Shown: positions 26,130 through 35,089, counted from the first letter of the stretch. The stretch: DNA of 64,000 nucleotides from Prevotellaceae bacterium (GCA_019420585.1 JAHZGX010000020.1:37855-101854); one strand, 5' to 3'. Numbers and translations: made by a program. The notes: a model not told the origin generated them from the sequence alone.

Positions 26130-27245
26130 TTATAGCAAGTCCGTAATGTGTGTCAATAATTCAAGTTCAACCCACAGGGGTGCGACTTCAAAGGTGCAAA
26201 AGTACGTAATTAAATGCAATGCACCATATATTTTAACGGAAAAGAGACGAACCGCTTTGTATAGTAAGAGCAGTTTGCCAAAGGCAATAACGCTAAGTAC
26301 ACTCCAGACAAGTACTTGCACCGAAGGAGACATGTACACCATGAGCAAGAGCACAGGGAACAAAAGCACACACTCAAGAGCCAGGACATGGAACAAGGTG
26401 TCATGCCACTCGCGGCAGGCCAGTTTGTCAAAGAAAATCCAATTTACAAAGGCATAGAAATTGGCCTTGAGGAAAAAGAAAAACAGCCACGCAGCCACAT
26501 AGAACCCCTGTAAAGCAAGCCTGTCGGCGGTATCAGTGAGCAAAGCAAGCCTGTCCTGTTCGATTGTCGAAACGCCTACACTGCCCATCACACTAAGCAT
26601 CAGACACACGTAAGGCATGGACAGAAGTCCTTGGGCTGTGCTCAATCCTCGATGATGCTCCTGCCTGATGCGTGCGGGCAAGAAGAAATCATGCATCTGC
26701 GAGCGCATCTCATTGCCATAACGCAAGAGCATGTACACCAGCATGACGAAGCACACCAGCATGGCACAGGCGGCGGAACTGTCAGTGCTTACCCGATAAG
26801 GAAGAGGACGGCAAGGTAGTCCTATGTGCAATGCGAGCCGCTCGGGATGCCAATAAGGGCCGTTTTGGAAATATCCGTCGGCAGGCTCCTGAAAATGGTT
26901 CCACACCGTGCAAAGGCTGTCGGCGTGCTCATCATCCGCCTCACAAACAGAGAAAAGTGACCGGGGAGTGAGGTCAGGAATTGCAAGAGAATCAGCCAAA
27001 AGGACATCACGAGCCACATTCAGAGAGTCAGCAGGCTGCACGAATCTAGCCACCGGCTCAGCCGGAAGAATATGGCGGTTCGTGGCAAGAGTGTCGGCAG
27101 GCAATACAGGTAGGGCTAGTGCTTCGGGCTGCGCCGTGTCATCCGCAGCCCGAAGCAACGTGTCCGGCTCCTGCGTCACGAGCACAGCATCCAGGCTGTC
27201 GGGAACCTGCACCTGAAGTATCATACAAGCCTGCCAAGTACTCAT
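26130..27245 (-). CDS. DUF4271 membrane protein
   Basis: A 371-residue protein of unknown function. The N-terminal half (to about 150) is hydrophilic, rich in Asp/Ala/Leu and probably extracytoplasmic or disordered. The C-terminal half has about six membrane segments, including ACAMLVCFVMLVYMLLRYG and the FYAFVNWIFFD region typical of DUF4271. The start at 27245 is preferred because its ATG overlaps the stop of the upstream LOG gene (ATGA), implying translational coupling. It is always found just before hemD in related genomes; its role is not known. Confidence 0.82.
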   Translation of the reverse strand: MSTWQACMILQVQVPDSLDAVLVTQEPDTLLRAADDTAQPEALALPVLPADTLATNRHILPAEPVARFVQPADSLNVARDVLLADSLAIPDLTPRSLFSVCEADDEHADSLCTVWNHFQEPADGYFQNGPYWHPERLALHIGLPCRPLPYRVSTDSSAACAMLVCFVMLVYMLLRYGNEMRSQMHDFFLPARIRQEHHRGLSTAQGLLSMPYVCLMLSVMGSVGVSTIEQDRLALLTDTADRLALQGFYVAAWLFFFFLKANFYAFVNWIFFDKLACREWHDTLFHVLALECVLLFPVLLLMVYMSPSVQVLVWSVLSVIAFGKLLLLYKAVRLFSVKIYGALHLITYFCTFEVAPLWVELELLTHITDLL

Positions 27246-27892
27246 AAAGCAGCAAAACGACGTATGGAAGTATCCCACATGGGAGTGTCCCGCACCAAGT
27301 CAAGCGCCTCCTCGGGAGTACTTGCCACGCCCCAGATGGTGGTATGTTGTCGGCGCATGAAATGCATGTCGGCGGCCTGCTGCAGGAATTGCAACAAGGA
27401 ATCATAATAACCATCGGTGTTGAGCAGGACTATGGGCTTGAGGTAAAGCCCCAATTGCTTCCACGTGATGAGTTCACTCAGTTCGGCCAGCGTACCGCAG
27501 CCTCCGGGAAGAAAGATGGCTGCATCACTCTCCTCGGCCATCTTCTGCTGGCGCAAGTGCATGTCGGAAGTCTCCGCCACACAGGTCATGCCCGTATGGC
27601 ACCACCCCTCGGACACCATGAAAGAGGGTATGATGCCCAATGCCTGCCCGCCATGCTGCAGGCATCCGTCGGCCGAGGCACGCATGAGTCCCTGGTTGCC
27701 GGCACCGTTGACCAGTCTGATGCCGCGTCCGGCCATGAGTCTGCCCAGTTCGTAAGCCGCGTCAACATATTTGCGGTCAACCTGCGAACTGCTGGCGCAA
27801 TACACGCAAATGCTCTTGATGTCCACTTTCCCTATTCCTTGAATATATAAAGGGGCTTCCAGGCAAGGCAGCAACGTGCCTTCAGCCGACAT
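27242..27892 (-). CDS. LOG family (TIGR00730) Rossmann protein
   Basis: A 216-residue protein. The nucleotide-binding motifs are NGAGNQGLMR (about 61-70) and PGGCGTLAELSE (about 130-141), the LOG/YgdH signature PGGxGTxxE. Family members are nucleoside 5'-monophosphate phosphoribohydrolases, first known for releasing cytokinins; the bacterial role is often nucleotide salvage. The N-terminal 22 residues before VDIKSICVYCASSS are not typical, and a GTG at 27826 may be the true start. Located 26 bases after metK and coupled to DUF4271. Confidence 0.88.
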   Translation of the reverse strand: MSAEGTLLPCLEAPLYIQGIGKVDIKSICVYCASSSQVDRKYVDAAYELGRLMAGRGIRLVNGAGNQGLMRASADGCLQHGGQALGIIPSFMVSEGWCHTGMTCVAETSDMHLRQQKMAEESDAAIFLPGGCGTLAELSELITWKQLGLYLKPIVLLNTDGYYDSLLQFLQQAADMHFMRRQHTTIWGVASTPEEALDLVRDTPMWDTSIRRFAAL

Positions 27893-27918
27893 ACGGCCGC
27901 CCGATGCGCCCCTGTGAC

Positions 27919-29175
27919 TCAGAGGTCGAATGCCTCCTTGATTTGCTTCACATAGTCGAGTTTCTCCCAGGTGAAGAGTTCCACGGTAATCTCCTTGGTG
28001 TCATGGTAGAGCGACTCGAAACGCTTGGTCACCACTCGGGGTTCGCGTCCCATATGCCCGTAGGCGGCCGTCTCCTCATAGATGGGGTTGCGCAACTTCA
28101 GACGTTGCTCTATGGCATAGGGGGTGAGAGGAAACATCCGGCGTATGTACTCGGCTATCTGACTGTCCGGAATGTCCACATGACTGCGCCCGTAAGTATT
28201 GACATACACGCTCACCGGCTCGGCCACCCCGATGGCGTAACTCAGTTGCACCAGCATCTCATCGGCCACGCCGGCTGCCACCATGTTCTTGGCTATATGG
28301 CGCGCAGCATAAGCCGCCGATCGGTCCACCTTGGAAGAATCCTTACCGCTAAAGGCCCCACCGCCGTGGGCACCCTTGCCCCCGTAGGTGTCTACAATGA
28401 TCTTGCGGCCCGTGAGACCCGTGTCACCATGTGGGCCTCCCACTACAAACTTGCCGGTGGGGTTGACATAATATTTGATGTCACCGGCAAAAAGTGCCAG
28501 CACCTCGGGCTTCTGTATGCCCTGCAACATGCGCGGCACCAGAATCTCGCGCACGTCCTTGGCAATCTGCCCCTGCATGGCCTCATCGGTGTCAAACTCG
28601 TCATGCTGTGTGGAGAGCACGATGGTGTCAATGCGCTGCGGCTTGCCCTCGTCAGAGTATTCCACCGTCACCTGGCTCTTGGCATCGGGACGCAGGTAAG
28701 TCATTACCTTACCCTCTCGGCGTATCTCGGCCAGCACCACCAGCAGACGGTGCGCCAGGTCAAGGCTCAGGGGCATGTAGTTGTCGGTCTCGTTGGTTGC
28801 ATAGCCGAACATCATGCCCTGGTCACCCGCTCCCTGTTCCTCGGGAGCCTGACGGCTTACGCCACGGTGAATGTCAGGACTCTGCTCATGTATGGCACTC
28901 AGCACGCCACAACTGTTGCCGTCAAACATGTACTCAGCCTTGGTATAGCCGATGCGGTTGATGACCTCGCGCGCCACACGCTGCAAGTCAATGTAGGCCT
29001 GGCTCGTGACCTCGCCCGAGAGGAACACCTGCCCGGTGGTCACCATGGTCTCGCAGGCCACATGTGACTGGGGATCGAAAGCCAGCAACTTGTCCAGCAC
29101 GGCATCGCTAATCTGATCAGCCACCTTGTCGGGATGTCCTTCCGACACGGATTCAGAGGTAAATAGATAACCCAT
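27919..29175 (-). CDS. metK: S-adenosylmethionine synthase
   Basis: A 418-residue enzyme that makes SAM from methionine and ATP. Visible motifs are SVSEGHPDKVADQISDA (10-26), GAGDQGMMFGYA, the Lys/Arg-rich GGPHGDTGLTGRKIIVDTYG and GGGAFSGKD. The start at 29175 (MGYLFTSESVSEG) matches the family; the 38 extra upstream codons do not. A TACCTTTG box at 29326-29333 implies an untranslated leader of about 140 bases. With pfs and luxS elsewhere in the window it forms the activated methyl cycle. Confidence 0.97.
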   Translation of the reverse strand: MGYLFTSESVSEGHPDKVADQISDAVLDKLLAFDPQSHVACETMVTTGQVFLSGEVTSQAYIDLQRVAREVINRIGYTKAEYMFDGNSCGVLSAIHEQSPDIHRGVSRQAPEEQGAGDQGMMFGYATNETDNYMPLSLDLAHRLLVVLAEIRREGKVMTYLRPDAKSQVTVEYSDEGKPQRIDTIVLSTQHDEFDTDEAMQGQIAKDVREILVPRMLQGIQKPEVLALFAGDIKYYVNPTGKFVVGGPHGDTGLTGRKIIVDTYGGKGAHGGGAFSGKDSSKVDRSAAYAARHIAKNMVAAGVADEMLVQLSYAIGVAEPVSVYVNTYGRSHVDIPDSQIAEYIRRMFPLTPYAIEQRLKLRNPIYEETAAYGHMGREPRVVTKRFESLYHDTKEITVELFTWEKLDYVKQIKEAFDL

Positions 29176-29234
29176 AGTCAATTGAATCATTAAAGTTGAA
29201 CAATCAACAAGATGGGGAAAAGACGTAGGCATAA

Positions 29235-29277
29235 ATGCATGGCAAGACATCGGCCTTGCCCTTTTTAGCATTTTTTT
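29235..29277 (+). terminator. Hairpin with T run on the strand opposite the metK leader
   Basis: GGCAAG/CTTGCC stem (29241-29246 with 29255-29260) followed by CTTTTT. An outer AAATGC/GCATTT pair is followed by more Ts. The T runs are on the plus strand only, so it cannot be a normal metK leader terminator. Confidence 0.5.
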
Positions 29278-29325
29278 CTGTGGTTGCAATCAGCCCAAAT
29301 CTATCCACATTTCTCGTTTCGGGGA

Positions 29326-29333
29326 CAAAGGTA
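29326..29333 (-). promoter_or_regulatory. Bacteroidetes -7 box of metK
   Basis: TACCTTTG on the minus strand, 150 bases before the metK start. It is the best promoter candidate in the gap. Confidence 0.55.
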
Positions 29334-29483
29334 CGAAGTTCCTGCGGATTGAGACTGCGCGCCACACACATTTTTTCGACCGCGCCAAAATTCCACCTCC
29401 GTCAAGGCACCATTCCGCATTGACACATGCGGCACAGCGCACAGAATATGGCTATGCCTTGCCCAATTGTGAGAAATACTTTG

Positions 29484-29491
29484 TAAATTTG
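29484..29491 (+). promoter_or_regulatory. Bacteroidetes -7 box of the SGNH esterase gene
   Basis: TAAATTTG, 23 bases before the chosen start at 29515. Transcription starting about 7 bases later would exclude the ATG at 29497. Confidence 0.6.
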
Positions 29492-29514
29492 CAGGAATGC
29501 TAAAAAGAACTAAC

Positions 29515-31290
29515 ATGAAACGTAAAACTCTGATAACCGCGTTCCTGCTGCTAACGGCAGCAAGCGCACAGGCACAGACCGTGTGGCACGATCCGATGAA
29601 GGAGGCACAATGCCTGCTCAACGGACGAGGCTGGAACAATGAAACCGGCAACAGCAATTACTGCCGCCTGCCGGACAGGATGAAGCAGGAAGTTCCACCT
29701 TCCGTTTGGAACTTGTCAAGGCAAACCCCAGGTGTGTCACTGCGCTTCCAAACCAACGCCAAGCAAGTGTGGGTGCGCTACATCAACTATTTCCAAGGCA
29801 AGAATTACCCCAACGTGGTCACCCAGTGCCACTCGGGCGTGGATCTCTACGCCACAGATCCTGACGGAAACACCACCTGGATACCCAACATGATGCGGTA
29901 CAATCTGTCGGTCAATAGTTCAGACACGGTTCAGTACTACTTCAACACCGCTGAACTACCCAGCCACTATGGCCGGAAAATCACTTACGAACTCTATCTC
30001 CCCGCGTACAACGGAATCAAGTGGCTCGCCGTGGGCACGGACGCATCGGACTCCTTCCACTTTACAGAGGGTTCCCAAGAGCGTCCGATAGTGGTCTATG
30101 GCACATCCATAGCGCATGGAGCATCGGCCTGTCGCCCTGGCCTCATCTGGAGCACGCGCCTGAAACGCCGCTATGAATGCCCCGTGATAAACCTTGGATT
30201 CTCGGGAAACGGAAAGATGGAGAACGCTCTGTTTGACGCCTTGGCGGAGATTGACGCACGTGCCTACCTGATAGACTGCGTACCCAACTGCGCCGACCTA
30301 ACCTCACAGCAGTATGAGGAACGCCTGCGCTACGGCATTGGGAAACTGCGCTCTGCCAGTCAGGCACCCATAGTATTCATGGAGGGCCAGTTCATCGAGC
30401 ACCCTTCGGCACTGGTGCATAACTACAACTTCCACCAGCAGAGGGCAAAGGACACCATACAGCACCGTGTTGTGGACGAACTCTCAAAGCAGGGAGTAAG
30501 GGACTTGTACTACATCACACGAGAGGAACTGGGCTTGACCGCCGATGACTTCATCGAGGGTGTACATCCCAATGACGTGGGCATGATGAAATACGAGGCT
30601 GCCTATGCCCAAGTGCTCGACCGGGTGCTGGTGGGCGTTGACACCATGCGCCACTACCGTCCCTGCACGCAGCAAAGGGACGGCTACGACTGGACAGAGA
30701 GGCACAACCGCATCTTGCAACGCAACCGAGAAACAGATCCCGAGGTGCTCATGATAGGCAACTCCATCACTCATTTCTGGGGCGGAGAGCCGGCCGGCAC
30801 GGTGGTCAACGGCGGGAAATCGTGGGACAAACTCTTCAAGGGGCACACCGTGACCAACATGGGCATGGGATGGGATCGCGTGGAGAACACTTTCTGGCGC
30901 TTGTCACACGGCGAACTGGAGAATTGCAAGCCACGTGAGATATGCCTGATGATAGGCACCAACAACGGTGAACCGGCCTGGCAGGTGGTGGATGGCATCA
31001 TGGATATTGTGGGGCTCATACGCCGCCACCAGCCACAGGCACGCCTCCACGTGATAGGTATCTACCCCAAGGGAGGCCGGGAGGAAGCTGTGCGCCAACT
31101 AAATGACCTGCTCCAAAAAGCTGTAAAGCCCGACGGCATGACCTTCTACCACGACTTCTCGGAGGCTCTCACGCTTTCCGACGGTTCGGGACAGGTGGAT
31201 CCATCGTGCTTCCTGCCCGACAAACTCCACCCCAATGCCAAGGGCTATGAGCGGCTGAGCAAGCACTTCCGTCGCATCTTGTTCCAGTAA
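29515..31290 (+). CDS. Secreted protein with two SGNH/GDSL hydrolase domains
   Basis: A 591-residue protein with a signal peptide (about 1-20, ASAQAQ). After a beta-sandwich (about 25-185), a first SGNH domain begins at VVYGTSIAHG (serine in GTSI) and ends with the DFIEGVHPND Asp/His pair. A second SGNH domain begins at VLMIGNSITH, continues with LMIGTNNGE, and closes with PDKLHPNAKGYERL. Both domains keep Ser, Gly, Asn and His blocks, so both may be active esterases that deacetylate glycans. The tandem arrangement in one chain is unusual. It lies 118 bases upstream of the GH92 gene, with a hairpin between. Confidence 0.85.
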   Translation: MKRKTLITAFLLLTAASAQAQTVWHDPMKEAQCLLNGRGWNNETGNSNYCRLPDRMKQEVPPSVWNLSRQTPGVSLRFQTNAKQVWVRYINYFQGKNYPNVVTQCHSGVDLYATDPDGNTTWIPNMMRYNLSVNSSDTVQYYFNTAELPSHYGRKITYELYLPAYNGIKWLAVGTDASDSFHFTEGSQERPIVVYGTSIAHGASACRPGLIWSTRLKRRYECPVINLGFSGNGKMENALFDALAEIDARAYLIDCVPNCADLTSQQYEERLRYGIGKLRSASQAPIVFMEGQFIEHPSALVHNYNFHQQRAKDTIQHRVVDELSKQGVRDLYYITREELGLTADDFIEGVHPNDVGMMKYEAAYAQVLDRVLVGVDTMRHYRPCTQQRDGYDWTERHNRILQRNRETDPEVLMIGNSITHFWGGEPAGTVVNGGKSWDKLFKGHTVTNMGMGWDRVENTFWRLSHGELENCKPREICLMIGTNNGEPAWQVVDGIMDIVGLIRRHQPQARLHVIGIYPKGGREEAVRQLNDLLQKAVKPDGMTFYHDFSEALTLSDGSGQVDPSCFLPDKLHPNAKGYERLSKHFRRILFQ

Positions 31291-31302
31291 ACAGCACATG
31301 TA

Positions 31303-31353
31303 GAGGGGCTACCCTGTTCTGTGAAGCGAAAATGCCAGAACTGGGCAGCCCTC
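31303..31353 (+). terminator. Long imperfect hairpin after the SGNH gene
   Basis: Arms GAGGGGCT..TTCTG and CAGAA..AGCCCTC pair over about 18 positions with few mismatches and a loop of about 15 bases. A T run is lacking. Confidence 0.6.
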
Positions 31354-31371
31354 CGTTTCATGGATAATGTG

Positions 31372-31379
31372 TAACTTTG
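31372..31379 (+). promoter_or_regulatory. Bacteroidetes -7 box of the GH92 gene
   Basis: TAACTTTG, 29 bases before the start at 31409. The in-frame ATG at 31367 lies upstream of it and is excluded. Confidence 0.6.
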
Positions 31380-31408
31380 TAAGGAAATCATCTGCACTCT
31401 TTATCCTG

Positions 31409-33424
31409 ATGAAAACATACGCAACCCTGCTTCTGGCTACATTGCCCCTATGGGCAGATGCAGTTCCTTTGCAATCCCAAGACCACTTGGGAGAGGTAAA
31501 CCTCTTCATAGGCACAGCCAACGACTACGGACAGATGTCGCCCGGAGCCGCCGTTCCCTACGGCATGATACAGGTGAGCCCCGACAGCAAGCCGCGTCAG
31601 CACCCGGGCTATGACCACGAGGTGGACGACATCAGCGGTTTCAGCATCAACCGCCTCTCGGGTGTAGGAGGTGGCGGATGCGGTGGCAACGTGTCACTCC
31701 TGCCCTGTGCACCTGGCAGTGTGGCACGTATCGTGAGGAGCACCGAGCAGGCACGGCCGGGCTTCTATGCAGTCAGCATGGCCGACGGGACTGCCTTCCG
31801 CGCCACTGCTACCAGTCACCTAGCCGTGGAGGAATTCACTTTCCCGCAGGGGAAGGAAGCCAGGCTGGAACTTCACACGGCCTCCTCCTTCGAACACGTC
31901 CATGAGGCAAACTTCCGACAAACGGCTCCATCAGAAGGCGAAGGATACGTGATGAGCCGCAACACCTGTGGCCGTGGACATTATCACCTTTATTACAGGA
32001 TCCTGACAGACAGCCCATTCCGCATTGACTCCGTAAACGACGGGCGGGCGCGGCTCATCTTCCCCGAAGCCAAAGGCGGGAAAGTGGAAGTACGCATACT
32101 AGTGGGCACGGGACTGGAGGACGAACTGGCAGCCGTGCCGTCTGCACCCATCTGGCAGAAGGACTTCAACCGGATAGCCCATGAAGCCGCATCGCAGTGG
32201 CAGGATTTGCTGGGACGCATTGAGGTGGAGGGTGGATCCACAGACCAGCGTACGCTCTTCTACACCTCGCTCTACCGCACCTTCCACAGTCCCTTCCAGG
32301 TGACCGACAGCCTGATGCGCCGATACCTAGGCACAGACGGCAAGACACATCAAGCCATGCAGGGTAACTACTACAGTTCCTGGTCGCTGTGGGACACCTA
32401 CCGCACCAAGTTTCCCCTCATCACCCTGCTTGACCCTGTTCGCTCGGCCGACATCATGCAATCCCTGGCTCAACTATATGTGACAGGGAAAAAAGACTGG
32501 AGCACAGACCATGAGTGCGTACCCACCGTGCGCACCGAGCATGCCATTGCCACTCTGCTGGACGCTTACCGTCAAGGCATCAGCATTCCCAACCTCACCG
32601 AGGCATGGCCTGGAATGGTAAGCGAAGCAGAACGTTTGCCCCTCAAATCGCCCGACCAATGTCTGGAGGCTGCTGCTGACTACTGGGCACTGGGGCAATT
32701 GGCACAGGAAACAGGCCGCAAAGACGAAGCGGAACGGTGGACTCGCCGAGGCGAACAGGTGTTTGACTCTGTGTGGGTCAAGGAGTTCCTGCACATCGAC
32801 AGCACCTATACCCGTATGCGTGGCAACGGACTCTATCAGGGTACCAGATGGCAATACCGATGGGGAGCACCCATGTATCTCAGCCGCATGGAGCGGCTGG
32901 TGGGCAGGCAGGAGCTGCTGGCGCAGTTGGAGCAATTCTTCCGCGACGAACTGTACAACCAGGGAAACGAGCCCGACATACATGTTCCCTTCCTCTTCGG
33001 ACGCCTTGGAGCACCCCAGCTCACAGCGCCTGTCGTGCGCAGTCTGGCCACTGGAGTGGTCACCCATCGCTATGGCGGCAACGATGCCTATCCGCAGCCC
33101 TTCGTGGGGAAGGCTTTTGACAACCAGCCCCGAGGCTACTGCCCCGAGATGGACGAGGACGATGGAGCCATGAGCGCATGGTATGTGTTTGCCAGCATAG
33201 GCCTCTATCCCGTGGTGGTGGGTGAGGCTACCTACGAACTCTTTCCGCCTCTCTTCAGCCGCATCACCCTCTATCCCGGTGGCAGGCAGAAACCTGCGGT
33301 GGTCATCAGAGTGGAGGGAAAGGCCGATGGCAGGCGCATCACATGGAACGGGCGCAGGCTCAAGGAACCACGCATAGCCCACAGCACCCTGGTGTGCGGC
33401 GGTACGCTGGTGTTTCACTATTGA
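31409..33424 (+). CDS. Secreted GH92 alpha-mannosidase
   Basis: A 671-residue protein with a signal peptide (about 1-18). It follows the GH92 pattern: VNLFIGTANDYGQMSPGAAVPYGMIQVSPDS near the start, PGYDH and GFSINRLSGVGG in the N-terminal beta-sandwich, then an (alpha/alpha)6 barrel with YSSWSLWDTYRTKFPL (about 325-340), EAAADYWALGQLA, GNEPDIHVPFLFG and GYCPEMDEDDGAMSAWYVF carrying the acidic catalytic residues. GH92 enzymes are Ca2+-dependent inverting exo-mannosidases acting on N-glycans and yeast mannan. No SusC/D pair is nearby. Its neighbours are an esterase and a VOC lipoprotein. Confidence 0.95.
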   Translation: MKTYATLLLATLPLWADAVPLQSQDHLGEVNLFIGTANDYGQMSPGAAVPYGMIQVSPDSKPRQHPGYDHEVDDISGFSINRLSGVGGGGCGGNVSLLPCAPGSVARIVRSTEQARPGFYAVSMADGTAFRATATSHLAVEEFTFPQGKEARLELHTASSFEHVHEANFRQTAPSEGEGYVMSRNTCGRGHYHLYYRILTDSPFRIDSVNDGRARLIFPEAKGGKVEVRILVGTGLEDELAAVPSAPIWQKDFNRIAHEAASQWQDLLGRIEVEGGSTDQRTLFYTSLYRTFHSPFQVTDSLMRRYLGTDGKTHQAMQGNYYSSWSLWDTYRTKFPLITLLDPVRSADIMQSLAQLYVTGKKDWSTDHECVPTVRTEHAIATLLDAYRQGISIPNLTEAWPGMVSEAERLPLKSPDQCLEAAADYWALGQLAQETGRKDEAERWTRRGEQVFDSVWVKEFLHIDSTYTRMRGNGLYQGTRWQYRWGAPMYLSRMERLVGRQELLAQLEQFFRDELYNQGNEPDIHVPFLFGRLGAPQLTAPVVRSLATGVVTHRYGGNDAYPQPFVGKAFDNQPRGYCPEMDEDDGAMSAWYVFASIGLYPVVVGEATYELFPPLFSRITLYPGGRQKPAVVIRVEGKADGRRITWNGRRLKEPRIAHSTLVCGGTLVFHY

Positions 33425-33465
33425 CAAGTAGAGTTATCCGATTACTAATCCATAAATATGTTCAA

Positions 33466-33993
33466 ATGAAAAGACTACTGATTATGGCAACAGCAATTCT
33501 GGCAGCAGTGGCTTGCACAAACGCTCCCAAGGCCGATGAGAAGGCTTGTGAGAATGATGCTAACAAGACAACTTTCAACGCCCAGCACTTTCCCAAGCAG
33601 GGGGTGGATGTGAACGCCTTCTCGGGAGGCGTGCAGCACATAGGTGTGCCTACTGCCAACGTGCAGGGGACAGTGGAGTTCTACAAGACACTTGGCTTCG
33701 AGGAAGTCATGCGCCGCACCGTCACAGGCGACCGCGATTTCGCCTTCATGAAGCAGGGCAACCTGCTCATCGAGGTTATTCCCACGGAGGAACCCGCCAT
33801 GCGGGATGGTGCTGTGGATCACTTGTGCCTGGACGTGAAGCAGATTGACGCACTCTACGAGCAGTTGAAGCAGGCTGGCTACACGATGCTGAGCGATAGC
33901 GTCAACCAGATAGACTTCTGGGACAATGGTGCGAAGTACTTCTTCATCCAGGGTCCCAACGACGAGAAGATAGAGTTCTGCGAGATTCTGTAA
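33466..33993 (+). CDS. VOC (glyoxalase-fold) lipoprotein
   Basis: A 175-residue protein. The N-terminus MKRLLIMATAILAAVAC is a lipoprotein signal with the cysteine at about residue 17. The mature part is one VOC module: VQHIGVPTANVQGTVEFYKTLGFEEV (about 50-75), then VDHLCLDVKQIDALYEQLKQAGY and the closing FFIQGPNDEKIEFCEIL with the expected Glu. VOC proteins are metal-dependent lyases, dioxygenases or antibiotic-binding proteins. Export as a lipoprotein is unusual for the fold. The start at 33466 is set by the lipoprotein signal; it is 41 bases after the GH92 gene and likely co-transcribed. Confidence 0.85.
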   Translation: MKRLLIMATAILAAVACTNAPKADEKACENDANKTTFNAQHFPKQGVDVNAFSGGVQHIGVPTANVQGTVEFYKTLGFEEVMRRTVTGDRDFAFMKQGNLLIEVIPTEEPAMRDGAVDHLCLDVKQIDALYEQLKQAGYTMLSDSVNQIDFWDNGAKYFFIQGPNDEKIEFCEIL

Positions 33994-34036
33994 GAGAGGC
34001 TCAAGTTTTTCCCTGGCAAAAGAATGCTTTCGAAAG

Positions 34037-34074
34037 CAATGGGGAAGGAACAAAGACCAGTTCCTTCCCCATTG
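34037..34074. terminator. Bidirectional terminator
   Basis: Perfect 15-bp inverted repeat (34037-34051 with 34060-34074), arms CAATGGGGAAGGAAC and its complement, between two convergent genes. Confidence 0.8.
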
Positions 34075-34097
34075 TCATAAATTACAGGAATGTGCTC

Positions 34098-34463
34098 CTA
34101 TACCTTTTTGCGTCTCCCCAAATATGGTGTAAGAACGATGCAGGCCACTATAGATAGCGAGGCAAAACAAAAGATTCCAATCACCAAATTAGGCATAGAG
34201 ATGGGCAGCAATTTTAAGTGCATGAAGTTATCTGCAATAAACAGTCCCATTAGCAGAACGCACAAGACCCCAAACACAAGAAGCCCCACTTTCATGTCAT
34301 TCGCTATTGAACCTTTATTCTTTATCGTGTTACCAATCAATGTTCCTACCAAGCATCCTGATAGAGCCATGGAACCAGTAAGCACTTTACTCAAGTCAAA
34401 CAAGATTCCAAGCATGATGGCAAATAGCGAACATGCCAGCAAAACAAATAAAAACTTTCTCAT
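34098..34463 (-). CDS. Small four-helix membrane protein, unknown (possible immunity partner)
   Basis: A 121-residue protein with four hydrophobic segments (about 4-24, 31-48, 60-82, 92-114) and a basic tail RRKKV. I recognise no family. Its ATG overlaps the TGA of the upstream lipoprotein gene by four bases (ATGA), so the two are translated as a pair. The pair sits in an AT-rich stretch unlike its GC-rich neighbours, which suggests recent gain. A small polytopic protein coupled to a secreted protein with a hydrophobic, Cys-bracketed C-terminus would fit an immunity protein, but this is inference. Confidence 0.7.
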   Translation of the reverse strand: MRKFLFVLLACSLFAIMLGILFDLSKVLTGSMALSGCLVGTLIGNTIKNKGSIANDMKVGLLVFGVLCVLLMGLFIADNFMHLKLLPISMPNLVIGIFCFASLSIVACIVLTPYLGRRKKV

Positions 34464-35089
34464 AAGCCATTACAGAATTGTACTGCAGCAGCAGTGTATG
34501 CTATACTAATCGCGACTGATGCACCCATAGAGACCATACTTGCAGGGATACTCCAGGCAAGCCCTGCTGCCATTAGTCCCATGTTGCACCCCCAAGATGC
34601 AGCCGAGGCTCTTGTCACAAGGTCATTTCCATACACTTTGTCAATACTGAACATAGATGTTTGGTAGTTGAATGTTCCTCCCATAACAGGTTCGCCAAGT
34701 TCATTGAATGCTGTGTATCTGTAGGAGTTTTTGCTTACCTTAGAAGGATCTATTCGAATATCCAACGAGTAGGCCACGTCGTCTGCGCTATTAAGCATAT
34801 TTATCCAGGCTTTATTGTATGTGGAATCTACATATATGTTAGAAACCAAAGAGGAGGATGTCGAAGAGCACCTGTATGCTTCAGAATAGGTTCCGCCATC
34901 AGTTCTTGTAAAGCCAGTGGGGGTGATTGGATGGATGGTGATTTCCTTCTTTGTGGATGATGCCAGTTCCTCAGTGCTGTCGTTGCTACATGACGTGATG
35001 CCAGTAATCGTCACGAAAACGGCAAGGCTACAAAGCATCCATGAAAGGAGATTCGTTTTACGTCTTTGTTCTTTGTTAGTTTTGAACAT
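34460..35089 (-). CDS. Lipoprotein with hydrophobic Cys-bracketed C-terminus, unknown (bacteriocin-like?)
   Basis: A 209-residue protein. A long, basic N-terminus precedes a hydrophobic stretch ending ITSC (about residue 34), a lipobox. The middle (about 40-160) is polar and Ser/Thr/Tyr-rich. The last 45 residues change abruptly: a WGCNMG motif, then Gly/Ala/Met/Ser-rich hydrophobic sequence with small-residue spacing, then QFCNGL at the end, so one Cys lies at each side. Such a tail resembles small pore-forming peptides more than a structural domain, but no family is recognised. First gene of a coupled pair in an AT-rich island, with a TTG-N21-TAACTTTG promoter upstream. Confidence 0.7.
   Translation of the reverse strand: MFKTNKEQRRKTNLLSWMLCSLAVFVTITGITSCSNDSTEELASSTKKEITIHPITPTGFTRTDGGTYSEAYRCSSTSSSLVSNIYVDSTYNKAWINMLNSADDVAYSLDIRIDPSKVSKNSYRYTAFNELGEPVMGGTFNYQTSMFSIDKVYGNDLVTRASAASWGCNMGLMAAGLAWSIPASMVSMGASVAISIAYTAAAVQFCNGL

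Larger units (their letters stand above)
29176..29514. other. Divergent intergenic region between metK and the SGNH esterase
   Basis: 339 bases without a gene. It holds the metK leader and its -7 box, a plus-oriented hairpin with T runs inside that leader, and the TAAATTTG box of the esterase gene. I do not recognise a known SAM riboswitch fold in the leader. Confidence 0.6.

Noticed and set aside
29176..29330. SAM riboswitch in the metK leader
   Set aside because: I could not recognise the conserved core of any SAM class; the only strong hairpin has its T runs on the other strand.
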